Assembly: GCA_050084985.1 (NCBI GenBank)
Contig: JBITNC010000001.1
Location: 126,480,001-126,544,000, forward strand
Source: Nageia nagi
Taxonomy: Eukaryota > Pinophyta
DNA length: 64,000 nucleotides
Direction: 5' to 3'
Shown: positions 12,530 through 22,310 of the stretch, in pieces
Layout: every line of letters begins with the position of its first letter
Numbering within the stretch: the first letter of the stretch is position 1
Position numbers and translations under genes: made by a program
The notes under the pieces: generated by a model
Told to the model about the DNA's origin: nothing
Seen by the model: only the letters and a program-made list of their open reading frames with translations
Database searches by the model: none

Positions 12530-12720
12530 TATATTTGCATATGAATAAATACTTGGCATGCATTATTTTCATAGCTTAAGAGAATTTAAGTATGCATTAT
12601 TTAACTTAAAAAGAAAAATGCATCATTCAACTTAATAAGTAAGAAACATGTATCATTCCATACTTTAAGTAGCATGCATCATTTCTTAAAAATTAAGTAA
12701 GAGGCATGCATTAACATAAA
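12530..12720. repeat. Degenerate minisatellite in the copia leader
   Basis: Four or so imperfect units of roughly 45 bp each carry (G/T)CATGCATTA or ATGCATCATT followed by CTTAA and AAGTAAGA-like segments. Confidence 0.55.
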
Positions 12721-13297
12721 ATTAATTCTATCTATCACTTATTAAAAAAATAAGTATTTACTTAATTTGCATAAGTTAACTATAACTTAGAAAATTTATA
12801 AGCTTATTTTCATAGCATTACATCAAAGATCTAAAAATTTTAAGATTGCATAAGAAATTTATCAACACTTAAAGTAGTCATGTCATATAAGGATCTAAAA
12901 TTTTAAATAAAGACTTTAAAAATTCCTCTCTTACTTAAAATTAATTTTAAATCATGATCTTTTTAAAAAATTTACCTTAGAAATTTGACTAAAAAAATAG
13001 TTTATGCTTAAAAAACCTTTTACCCAAGAGAGTACCCATTAAGATTTCAAAAAAAAAAAAAGGTATATAAAGATAAATTGCTAAAACAAGGGTATAAATT
13101 ACCTTAGAATGCACTCAAGTACAAGCCATCATTTTTCCTTAAGGATAAAGGTAATTTAAAATGGGAAGAGAAAAATAATTAAATTAACTTTGAGTATATG
13201 CTATGCAAGCAATTAAAGCTTCTGAGTGCATTGAGTAAAGAGAAGAGTTGCAAGCATTTCAAAAAATTAAATGCTCAATAACCATAGGTTAAAAAAT

Positions 13298-13321
13298 TAT
13301 ATATATATATATATATATATT
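13298..13321. repeat. (AT)n microsatellite
   Basis: An uninterrupted AT dinucleotide run inside the copia leader. Confidence 0.95.
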
Positions 13322-13741
13322 AAAACAAAATAGGAGAAGATAAAGTTAGTAGAAGGTAAAAAAATGGAATGGGTGAGGACACACATGAGATGTGAGGTAG
13401 AGAGAGGGTTCAAGATGAAAAAAAATGAATGACACCGATATTTGGCAGTTGAGTGAAGGAGGTCAAGCAAAGGAAGCATCAAAAATTCAATTAATTCTAT
13501 GCTTATAACATCTTTCCATAAGTGCTATCAATTTTGGAATAAGTAAACACAATAAACGAAAAAAGAGTGTACATGTGGAGGAGATGGGAAGCCATGAAGG
13601 AGAGGATTTAGACTTATAATGAGGAGATGGGAGGCTACAATTGCCCCTAATGTTTAACCATTTTGCACCTTACTATAATTGCCACCAAACATTCTATGGG
13701 TTTTTGATAAGCACATGGAGGAGGGGAGAAAATAGAGCACA

Positions 13742-13873
13742 TGCAAGAGGAGGCCACAATTTAACCACATGAAGTCTCGCAAAGAGAGAGGAAGCAAACA
13801 TAGCATGTGCAAGAGGAGGCCATAGTTCAACCACATGAAGGGAAAAAAGGAGTTTGTGCAAGGGGCTCACAAT
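13742..13873. repeat. 66-bp tandem duplication
   Basis: TGCAAGAGGAGGCCA recurs at 13742 and 13808. The second copy is followed by a decaying tail. On the minus strand the two copies encode repeated MWLN(Y/C)GLLLH peptides, but this looks incidental. Confidence 0.75.
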
Positions 13874-14394
13874 GAAGGGGCTCGCACAAGGAGCTGAACA
13901 ACAAAGGTTAGTGAAGGAAGGAGAGAGTCATAGCAAAAGATTTGGAAAAATAGATTTTGTTATGTAAAAAGAGATTTTGTATATATATATATATATAACT
14001 AACTTATATCCCCTTTTTTAATATATATATATATACATAGGATGCATTTAATTATAAAAAAAATTACAAAAAATTTTAAATTTCTACACTAGGGTGTAAA
14101 AAAGAATGCAAACTTTCATTACAAACTTCATAACAAAATCTTATTGCTATTTTTAAGAAAATTTAACCACAAATTATAACTAACAAAAAAATGTTAGTAT
14201 GTAAAAATTACAATAACATCTTGTTATATTAATAATAAAAAAGGACTGTAACTAATAAAAAAAATGTTAATATTTAATAAAAAAAGGTTATACCTTTAAA
14301 AATATTTTACCTCATAATGAAGAATAGGTTCAAGACCTCCAAGTTGAATACCTTCAATCACACCAAGAAGAAGAGCTTCCACACCAAGCTCCCA

Positions 14395-14407
14395 AGCTCT
14401 AGTACCA
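14395..14407 (-). other. Copia PBS (initiator-Met type)
   Basis: The minus strand reads TGGTACTAGAGCT, close to TGGTATCAGAGC, two bases inside the 5' LTR at 14410. Confidence 0.8.
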
Positions 14408-14409
14408 AA

Positions 14410-14904
14410 TGAGAGAATTGAACTATAACATGAATAGTTCTATTCTCCCAAGATCACATGAAAGCTCACAAACACAACTAATAAACTTACAAAGCAATCT
14501 CATAATGTAACATAAGAAGTGGTTCCTCCAACTAGGAGTACATCCATTAATTAGATCTTTACTTCAATCACAAATACAACTCTCTTACAATACTCCTAAT
14601 CTCAACTCTTGAGCACTATCCTATAGCATAACTTTACTCCACACATTGGTATTTGATCCAAAGATGGAGCCTTCTATTTATAGGCCAAAATCCCTCTTTG
14701 GATCATCCTTTTACCTAATGTACAAAAGCATGATATGCACATCCTTTTACCTAAGGGGCATGCTCATGACATGGAGTGTAGGACAAGTTACATTATCATA
14801 TTCACTTAAATACTTAAGGTATCAATTGATACCCTTAAGTATTAGTGAAATTACATAGAAAATTATTACAAAACCTTTACAATAATGCATTATACATTCC
14901 AACA
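14410..14904 (-). repeat. 5' LTR of the copia element
   Basis: On the plus strand it runs from TGAGAGAATTG to CATTCCAACA, then the TSD AACTT (14905-14909). A TATA box (TATAAATAG on the minus strand) is at about 14674-14682. It is a close match to 2787-3285 and to the plus-strand copy at 143-640. Confidence 0.92.
14674..14682 (-). promoter_or_regulatory. TATA box of the copia 5' LTR
   Basis: TATAAATAG on the minus strand. The same box is at the same place in the LTR copies at 143-640 and 49295-49792. Confidence 0.7.
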
Positions 14905-14909
14905 AACTT

Positions 14910-15010
14910 TATGCAAGAATCCTTCAATTTTATCCACCATTCGCTATAGTTTATCTTAATCTTGGGATCTTCTTCCTTCAACCATCTTACTATTTATGGA
15001 AACTTAAAAA
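14910..15010 (-). pseudogene. N-terminal stub of the interrupted chromovirus-like gag
   Basis: On the minus strand an open stretch with MVDKIEGFLHK runs up to the TSD and continues in frame into the gag at 2781, on the other side of the copia insertion. This supports the copia having landed near the N-terminus of a gypsy gag. Nothing further upstream is clearly coding, and I could not find that element's PBS or 5' LTR. Confidence 0.5.
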
Positions 15011-15414
15011 GTGTATGGATGTTATATAACAAAATGATTAGCATGAAAAGATAATCACAATGGCATAGTGTAATTTTCTTCAATTTGTAATTTTCTACTC
15101 TTTTTTTTTTTGAGAAGATTTCATCCTCCATGAGCTAGAAATGGATGTTTTATCATTGGAAATGGAAATAGGATTCGTGCCAACCATTTTGATAGGTTAT
15201 AGGATATGGTTTCGTTAAGAAAAGAGGAAGTTATGGCATTTTAAATTTCTCCTATCAAGATAGTTTTGTAATATCACAAGTGTACGAGAATCTATAATTA
15301 TCCTTATAGTTAACCATTGGGAAGGCCATGTCTCTCCCCTATAGATTTTCAATTATTATTTAATTAATTTAAGTATGATTTATATTTAGTTAGGAGCAAT
15401 TTCAATATTTGTAA
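15011..15414. other. Intergenic, no gene seen
   Basis: AT-rich sequence with poly-T runs and no recognisable protein or LTR boundary. It may be the leader or 5' LTR of the chromovirus-like element, but this is not demonstrable here. Confidence 0.3.
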
Positions 15415-15840
15415 TAGATGGCCTTATTATTTGTGTAAGTTCCACTTGGATGTTTAAACACTCCAATTCTAGGATGTTGGGCATATTTAGTGTAGTTAGG
15501 AGTAATTTAATATTTTAACTAGAAGAAATACAAATATTGATGTATTCATGATACCAATGCAATTATCAAATGTAAAAGCAATATTAATCACCTAATTTGG
15601 GATGTAAATTGGCATTTAATAAGTATTAGTTATTGTGTAACTTCCCTCTTACCTATTCTAGGTAGAGCATTAAAGGGATCATTTTAAGATCCCTTTTTAA
15701 AAACTAAATTGGAAAATTTTAGGCAAATCAAATTCATAAGTAAGGTGATTTTTAAAAAATTGTAAAAATTACAAAGGCAAATTAGAAGCTAAAAAAAAAG
15801 TCCTATAGATTTTTTTATGAATTTAAAGAGTTTTGTTACA

Positions 15841-15960
15841 TTATGCTACTAGGTGGTAGTAGTATTCTACTAATAGGTAGCATTCTAATATCAAATGGTA
15901 GCAATATTCTACCAAATGGTAGCAATCTGCTATCAAGCAGTAGTAGTTTACTACCATGAT
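15841..15960. repeat. Palindromic minisatellite, left block
   Basis: Roughly 20-bp units such as CTACCAAATGGTAGCAATCT are repeated imperfectly. Each unit contains CTACCA facing TGGTAG and could fold on itself. Confidence 0.8.
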
Positions 15961-16496
15961 GTGAATTCAGCTGCAAGAGACCAACAAAATAGACTCCAAG
16001 CACATAATATAAATGTAATTCAATGGAAGAAACCTACAAAATGATACTCTTCTCATTATTGAATTTACACTACTTATTCAAGAGAATACAATCCAATATA
16101 GCAACCAAAAAACTAAAGAAACCCTAAAGTAACCCTAAAAATCATCTTTTTTCAAAAATAGCTAAAAATAAAAAATGATTTATATTGCACCCAAACTTTG
16201 CATGTGCATCCCTCTTATAATAATCAACTTTAATATAAAATATTGAGACTCAACTTAATGTATAAAAAAGGATATTAAAGTTCTTACATGCAAAAAGCCT
16301 AAAAATATGAAGAACTAAAAGTAAATGCTAACTTTGGATTGCTAGATGGCAGAGTTAGGTCTCAAAAATATGATTTTTGGAGGGTATATCATAAGAAATT
16401 ATATATATATGTAGAACATGCATACAAATCTATGTTTTAAATTTTAAGTTAAATAGATATCATGGTCAAAAGTTGTGGCTCTAGTAAGGTGGATCA
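15961..16496. other. Unidentified DNA between minisatellite blocks
   Basis: AT-rich, with no conserved motif or repeat recognised. It separates two blocks of the same minisatellite, so it may be an insertion or an original part of the element. Confidence 0.3.
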
Positions 16497-16880
16497 TACT
16501 AGGTAGTAGCAGGAAGTTTGCTACCAAGTGGTAACAATCTTCTACCAAGAGGTAATAGTATGCTATCAGGTAGAAGTAGTCTACTACCAAGAGGCAACAA
16601 TCTACTACTAGATGGTAGAATTATACTATATAATGGTATCAGTATGTTATCGAGTAACAATAATAGGCAACAAAATGCCATCAAGTAGTAGCAGGATGCC
16701 ACCAGGTGGTAGCAGGTTTCCATTAAGCAGTAGAAGTTTGCTTTCATGTGGAAGTGGCTTGATACCATTCAAAGGAAAAATTCCATCATTCAAAGGTGGA
16801 ATGCCACCATTCAAAGCTAAATACCACCATTTGAAGATAACATGCTACCATTTGAAGGAAGACTACTACCGTATTTAAAA
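16497..16880. repeat. Palindromic minisatellite, right block
   Basis: The same CTACCA..TGGTAG unit as at 15841-15960, repeated about fifteen times with substitutions, then grading into CCACCATTCAAAG units. Open frames on both strands here (16499-16768 minus, 16612-16878 plus) are by-products of the repeat. Confidence 0.8.
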
Positions 16881-18044
16881 CATGCTATCGTAAGGTATTT
16901 ATATGGGGTGATTTAATCAAAATATAAATATTAATTTATAATTTTAGGGTGAATTAATCTATTTATTATTTCAAAATATTAGTGATTTAATAAAACTTTA
17001 ATTTAAAAATTAAATTTGACTTGGTAACTCGAGCCAGAAAAAATAATAATAAAAAAAAGTTTTGGTGACATAGGTATTGTTCTAACCCAAATAATTTGCC
17101 ATTTTCCATTTTTAGAATTTATAAAATTCTTATTAGTGAATATTTGTGGCTAAAATGATCCTTGGAGAATTAGAATTTCTATAGAATAACACTTACTATG
17201 AGGCACTGAAAGACTCTCACACTTGGATTTTGCACATGAGAAGAAGATTAGGCTATTAAGATATGAAAATGGGCATCCCAAGATACCCAAGTCTCCCTTA
17301 GAGGATCATATCATGTTGGAGATAATACCTAAGAGCATGGAGGACTCCCATATACTAACATTGGCATTATAGACCCTTAGATGTGATCACACCTATCTTA
17401 AGGTACCTCATCTTAGATGTACAATATTAGAGCATGTAGATTTCCCTAGACATTATTGGATGAGATGGCCCTATTATTTATGTAAGTTCCACTAGGATGT
17501 TTAAACACTCCAATTCTAGGATATTGGGCATATTTAGTTCAATAAGGTGTAATTTAATATTTTAACTAGAAGAAATACCATTAATAATGTATTGATGATA
17601 CCAATGCAATTATCAAATATAAATGCAATATTAGTCACCTAATTTGGGACATTACATATGTGAAGCATTAAGGAGTGTAAATTGGTATTTAATAGGTATT
17701 AGTTATTATGTAGCTCCCCTCTTACCTATTCAAGGTAAAGCATTAGGATTCCTATAGAATACCAATTACTATGAGGTATTGAAAGACTCCCACACTTGAA
17801 TGTTGGGCATGAGAAGAAGATTAGGCTATTAAGATATAAAATTAGGCATCCCAAGCTACCCAAATCTTCCTTAGAGGCTATTAGTATGATGGCAATGATA
17901 TATAGATGCATGGACTCCCATAACTTAACATTAGTATTATAGATCCTTGGATGTGATTACACCTATCTCAAAGTACCTCATCTTAGATGTGGGATATAAG
18001 AGTACACAAAACACCCCTGGATATTGTTGGATGAGATTACATCG

Positions 18045-18307
18045 ATCTCAATACATGATTAATGATGAATCTACATCTCACTAGAAAAGGAGGATTCTTG
18101 GAAGATGATATTATGAGATTATTATTATTATTCTTTATTTTTGGTTAGATATTTGCTTTACCTAGATTCTACTTCAATGAAGTAAGGTACCTATCATAGG
18201 ATGAAATACAAGACTTACATGGGTATATACTTGGGGGTTGATGCAACCCAAATTGCGAACTACCTATTTTAGAGGTGTTAGTATTATGCTTATATTATTA
18301 GAATATT
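18045..18307. other. Flank left of the Tat element
   Basis: Non-coding AT-rich sequence ending in the TSD copy ATATT at 18303-18307. It continues on the far side of the Tat element at 36885. No gene is seen. Confidence 0.4.
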
Positions 18308-19189
18308 TTTCAATTAGAAAATCAACCTTGTTAGAAAATAAGATAAACAAGTTAATACAAACTAAAATTTTATTAATTTTCTAAAAGACCTTAGTATTAC
18401 AAATTTCAAATCACTAGATTTGGTTGCCTTGTGAAAGGGCTTTTATTAACATATATATGAAAAATAAATTGTATGGAGTATATAGATAGAGGGTTGTTAG
18501 CAACCCTTATCAGAACACTCATGACTGAGATAAACCATTAACACCTAATATCTAGTTGTTGGCAATTGTATGATTTCAAATTTTATGATTACTTTGAATC
18601 ACTTTCTCCAATTTTGGTTTTTTATAATTTGTATCTAGGATGCCTCTTGAACTTTGCTATGTCTTAATACCTATAAACTCTACACAAATGCTAAAACAAC
18701 ACATTAAAACATACTTGTACTCTTTATGAAATATCAACATAAGGAATAAAAATATATAACAATACTCAAATTATAATAATCCTCACAATTCAATCTTCAT
18801 TTCAATAGCATAAGTTTACTTCAAAATTTGGGTCTACTATTGTCTATTTGCTATGAGTATTTATAGATTTCCTAATGGGTATTTGTGGAATTCTTGAAGG
18901 CTAAAAAGGAGTCAAAGTTTATCAGCAGCTCAAAATGACCAAAGGGATTTTGCATCTAGTGATAACATAGGTAATGACTCACCCTTTCTATCCATAGTTT
19001 CACAGAGAGGATGAACCTTACAATTCATCTTATATTTTTTGTGTTTTATTTTTTTTTGTTGTAGAGTTGTTGACAATCCTAAGCAAACATCGATGACCTA
19101 AATTGATCGCCAACGATTATGGCCTAATCATTGGCATTTTAAGTCTTTTGATTTTTAATGTATATGTGGATCATATTTTGATTTCTACA
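18308..19189 (-). repeat. 3' LTR of the Tat-like element
   Basis: It aligns from TTTCAATTAGAAAATCAA at 18308 to TTCTACA at 19189 with 36027-36884. The terminal TG has decayed to TT. A minus-strand TATA box (TATAAATAC) is at 18856-18866. Just inside the LTR the minus strand reads AAAAAGGTGTAAAA, an acceptable PPT. Confidence 0.88.
18491..18506. other. Hairpin in the 3' LTR
   Basis: GGGTTGTTAGCAACCC, a 6-bp stem with a 4-nt loop. The equivalent place in the 5' LTR has a different but still self-complementary sequence (see 36203-36218). Confidence 0.7.
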
Positions 19190-20289
19190 TTTTACACCTT
19201 TTTGAATTATTAACTGAGGATGAGGTTAATAGTTTTAAAAATATAGAAATTTTTGAGGGTTTTTACGATAGAAATTTTGACTTAATTTTTTATATAAGTC
19301 AAAATTTTGATCTATCAAATTATGATAAAATGTGTTTTCATTTAACATTTGATGTGTTTTGAAAAGAAAATTGGGATATACTTCAGAAATGACTATTTTC
19401 AGCATGACAATGTGTTGAGCTTGTGTGATAGTTGCATGACATTTTTGTTATGTTATTTTGCATGTCTAAGCACACATGTGCCATGTAAGTATCTCTTTAG
19501 CATATGGGTTTTTGATGGTGTTGTCCTTTATCCTGATAATAAGGTTTTAGAGTAATCTTATGTAATAATGATTTATCACATTTTACCATTTTTGATATTT
19601 GTAAATTCGATAATATCTTAAGAAATATTACCCAAATCTTTACACATGAAGCTTAAGTTAGACAAAATATAATCATAACCACTTTTTTTTGTAATAGATT
19701 TAAAACACTAGCATTTTCAATGAGTCATCAATGTTTGCTATTTGATCATCGACATTTCATATCATAGGATTATAAAAAGAAAAAAGATTAAATTTCATTA
19801 TTACTTTTTATTTTGTTATTTTCTTATTAGCTGGGTCCCACTTATTTTTCATACTTTTTATTATGTTGTTAGCTATCGGTATCTTATGAGACTATCATGC
19901 CTACATGTCATCACACATTCCTAACCTATCTGAGAAGAGGTAGGATTTCAAACTAACTTTTTCTTTAATTTTTGCTTATATTTGATATATTAACCATTTT
20001 ATTTTAATTTTTTAGTTACAAAATATAATAATTAGGTATTTAAAAATTTTCTATTAGATGAGAATGTAATTTAGACCTTTCTTTTTATTTATTTTAGTAA
20101 GCAAATTTTCAAACCCTTGAGCATGGTCATCAACCAAAGCTGAAAGGTTTTAGGTTCATCGATGTTTATATGTCAAACATCAATGATTCTATAATGTCAG
20201 CATTTGAATGCTAGCATTTCATGTTGAATTGTGCAATTTTTTTAATACATTTAAAGTTTTGTGAATGTACAAGTTTGAGACATTTTTTA
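19190..20289. other. Spacer between 3' LTR and antisense ORF
   Basis: AT-rich, with no conserved coding motif. It includes a strong hairpin at 19267-19316. It would hold the promoter/5' region of the antisense ORF if that ORF were ever expressed separately; no clear TATA box was chosen. Confidence 0.4.
19267..19316. other. Strong AT-rich hairpin
   Basis: AAATTTTGACTTA (19272-19284) pairs perfectly with TAAGTCAAAATTT (19295-19307) around a 10-nt loop. GATAG and CTATC extend the stem outside a small bulge. Confidence 0.7.
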
Positions 20290-22310
20290 GCCTCATGGTA
20301 GATACCCTTATATCATTTAGGTGGGTAGGGAGTTTTTGGGTCCAATTGATCACACATTCTTCAAGACAATTGAATTTGGTGGGGATCCATATATGGATCA
20401 CATTCATTATGAGTATCCATTATTGGTAGATTTGTTGGATATATGGGATGCTCATACTTCAAACTTTCATCTTCCAATTGGAGATATGATGATCACTATA
20501 GAGTACATTCATCGATTATACAGACTACTATCTATGGTTAGAGTATACAGCATGTGGTAGATAGGTTTGGAGCTTTGCCAATGATTTCATATGTTTATGG
20601 AGCAGATAGAGTTGATATTATTATTTCTGAGATTATTTCTAGAGGGATTTGATATTATCAATATTAGGTAGAGGATCAGATGGGAGCTATACATTTTTCA
20701 TATTTGATAGGATTAGTTTAGTGTTATGCTCTCCCAATTACTAGTGGCAAGAGATTTCCATGGTTGCTTTTGCTGATTATAGTAGATATGATACAGTATG
20801 AGATAGTATATGCTTGGGTGCCTACATTACTAACTTAGATATGTAAAGAGATATTCTTTTATTCTCAAAGGAATCATCCTTCTTTGTTAGTTACTATCAC
20901 TTTGTAGGCATGGGCTTATGAGCATATTGATACAGCTCACCTTCAAGTTTACCTATGACTAGTTTTGGTAGTCATTTAGAGTATGAGGTAGGTATTATTT
21001 AGTGGTGTGATGATTTTTATTTTCATTATTTAGATGGCTTTGGGCAAGATGTGGCCTATTACCATCACATCCTAATTTAGTTAGTTCTAGATTATGTGAG
21101 GTTTATACCTTATCATTTATATCCAATTTGGGCTAAGCTTGCAAGGGAGATTACTAGTATTCAACAGCCATGTGTATTAAGTGGTATATGGATAGATTTC
21201 CTTGAGTTTTTCTAGTTTGGTAGAGTATGACACCAGTTTAGTTTGGTTTAAGACATTCCACCTCCACTAATGCTATATCAATGTGAGGGTACCATCCCAA
21301 AGGATGGTGTCCAATCTTTGGTATATGTAGAACCAGATCCTACTTAGGATGAGGTATTGCTTAAAGATGATATTAGGGTATATGATAGTGGTGTTAATAA
21401 GGAGTTGAGAGCTTGGTGGCATGTTGAGTTAGAGGGTAGTGAGGATGATGGAGAAGGTAGATGCATTCATTAGCATGTTGATGATGTTGAGGAGGTGGGT
21501 GTAGCTATAGGTGAGATAGCAGTAGGTGAGGGAGAAGAGAGGATGATAGATCTTGTTGAGGAGTCTATTCTTGAGGAGAGAGTAGTGAGTCCAACTAAGG
21601 AGGGAGTTGCCCCAAGTAGAGAGGATGATGATAGAGGTGATATATTAACTACTCGGATCCCTAGTATTGATATTTTACTAGGTTATATTTATGAGCTTAG
21701 ATATCATTTAGTGCAAGCTAACTCATGTATGTATAGATATAGAGCTAAGAGGGATCAATATCATCAAGAGAGGGATGAGGCTCATGCATCATTATAGGGA
21801 GCTCAGGCTCATCAAATGGGAGAAACATCTACTCTTAGGGATATAGAGAGTATATCCTTAGAATTTGTTCATGGTATCTATCAGTAGAGAGATTATTATA
21901 GTGCCAATATGTAGACTTGGTTGATAGGTGTATCAACATTTTCTCATGGTGTGTAGTATCTCATACCTCCATTGAGTTATATGCTTATTAATTTATCTAC
22001 TTATTAGGCAAGTAATAGTGCTTAGGAGATGATAGGTTCTCCAAGTAGGATAGTGAGATTAGGAGCCTCTCCTAGTAGAGGTACTACACCTTGGGCATCC
22101 TCCTAGGGTATTGTCAGATCATTAGAGTTACAGGAGGCTACTTGACCAACCAACCCCATAGGGTCTATTGGTACTACTCCTCCTAGTCATGCCATTGGAG
22201 AGTCAAGTAGATGGTGAAGATATCATCATAGTTCTCAAGGTCAAGGTAGTGGTTGGAGTAGTCCTCGAGGAGGATCTAGTGGTTAGGGTAGTCCATGAGG
22301 ATACCCATAT
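20290..22310 (+). pseudogene. Antisense plant-mobile-domain (PMD)-like ORF
   Basis: A decayed gene on the strand opposite to the element's gag-pol, placed between the pol remnants and the 3' LTR. At 20321-20560 it encodes HYEYPLLVDLLDIWDAHTS then FHLPIGDMMITIEYIHRLY, which resembles the PMD signature (Trp, Thr-x-Phe-His-Leu-Pro-x-Gly-Glu-Met-x-x-Thr). Further on it has a FIPYHLYPIWAKLA block near 21100. At 21495-21797 an open 100-codon stretch is acidic and ends in a likely coiled coil (MYRYRAKRDQYHQERDEA). A Gly/Ser-rich tail ends near 22300. Stops, mostly TAG, and at least two frameshifts break it. PMD proteins are plant-specific relatives of transposon-derived genes, and extra ORFs of this kind are known in some plant gypsy elements. 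The role is unknown. The PMD call is from motif memory only. Confidence 0.6.

Larger units (their letters stand above)
12031..14394 (-). other. Long repeat-rich leader/5' gag region of the copia element
   Basis: About 2.4 kb lies between the recognisable gag and the PBS, longer than is usual for copia. Gag N-terminal homology is not recognisable here. The stretch carries degenerate tandem repeats at 12530-12720 (around GCATGCATTA), dinucleotide AT runs at 13298-13321, 13978-13997 and 14019-14034, and a 66-bp tandem duplication at 13742-13873. A further unrecognised insertion or captured sequence in this stretch is possible. Confidence 0.5.
2787..14904 (-). mobile_element. Ty1/copia retrotransposon, LTR to LTR, TSD AACTT
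   Basis: A complete but dead copia element on the minus strand. The 5' LTR is at 14410-14904, the PBS at 14395-14407, and gag-protease-integrase-RT-RNase H run leftwards; the PPT is at 3286-3295 and the 3' LTR at 2787-3285. The 5-bp TSD AACTT is perfect at 2782-2786 and 14905-14909. The domain order INT before RT is that of copia. Without the nested 4.6-kb gag-only element it would be about 7.5 kb. It landed in the gag of a chromovirus-like gypsy element, since that gag continues on both sides. Many in-frame stops make it inactive. Confidence 0.93.
15673..17164. mobile_element. hAT-like non-autonomous DNA transposon
   Basis: The left end AAGGGATCATTTTA and the right end TAAAATGATCCTTG are near-perfect inverted repeats (12 of 14), with weaker inverted similarity (GGAAAAT, GGCAAAT) further in. 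The flanks GAGCATTA (15665-15672) and GAGAATTA (17165-17172) form an 8-bp duplication with one mismatch, the size made by hAT transposases. The right terminus CAAGG fits the YARNG hAT end consensus. The uninterrupted A'/B' copy of the host repeat shows the empty site. No transposase frame is present; the interior is minisatellite plus unidentified AT-rich DNA. Confidence 0.65.
15415..18044. repeat. Two copies of a ~583-bp tandem repeat, one split
   Basis: Segment A (15415-15672; copy A' 17464-17746) and segment B (17165-17463; copy B' 17747-18044) occur in the order A, B, A', B'. GATGGCC starts both A copies; TCTATAGAATA and TGAGAAGAAGATTAGGCTATT mark both B copies. A 1.49-kb element (15673-17164) lies between A and B. 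A' carries about 26 bp that A lacks. No coding sequence is evident. The array may lie inside a long LTR whose end is at 37304. Confidence 0.85.

Noticed and set aside
16499-16878. Overlapping open frames of 88-89 codons on both strands
   Set aside because: They fall wholly within the CTACCA/TGGTAG minisatellite; the frames reflect repeat periodicity.
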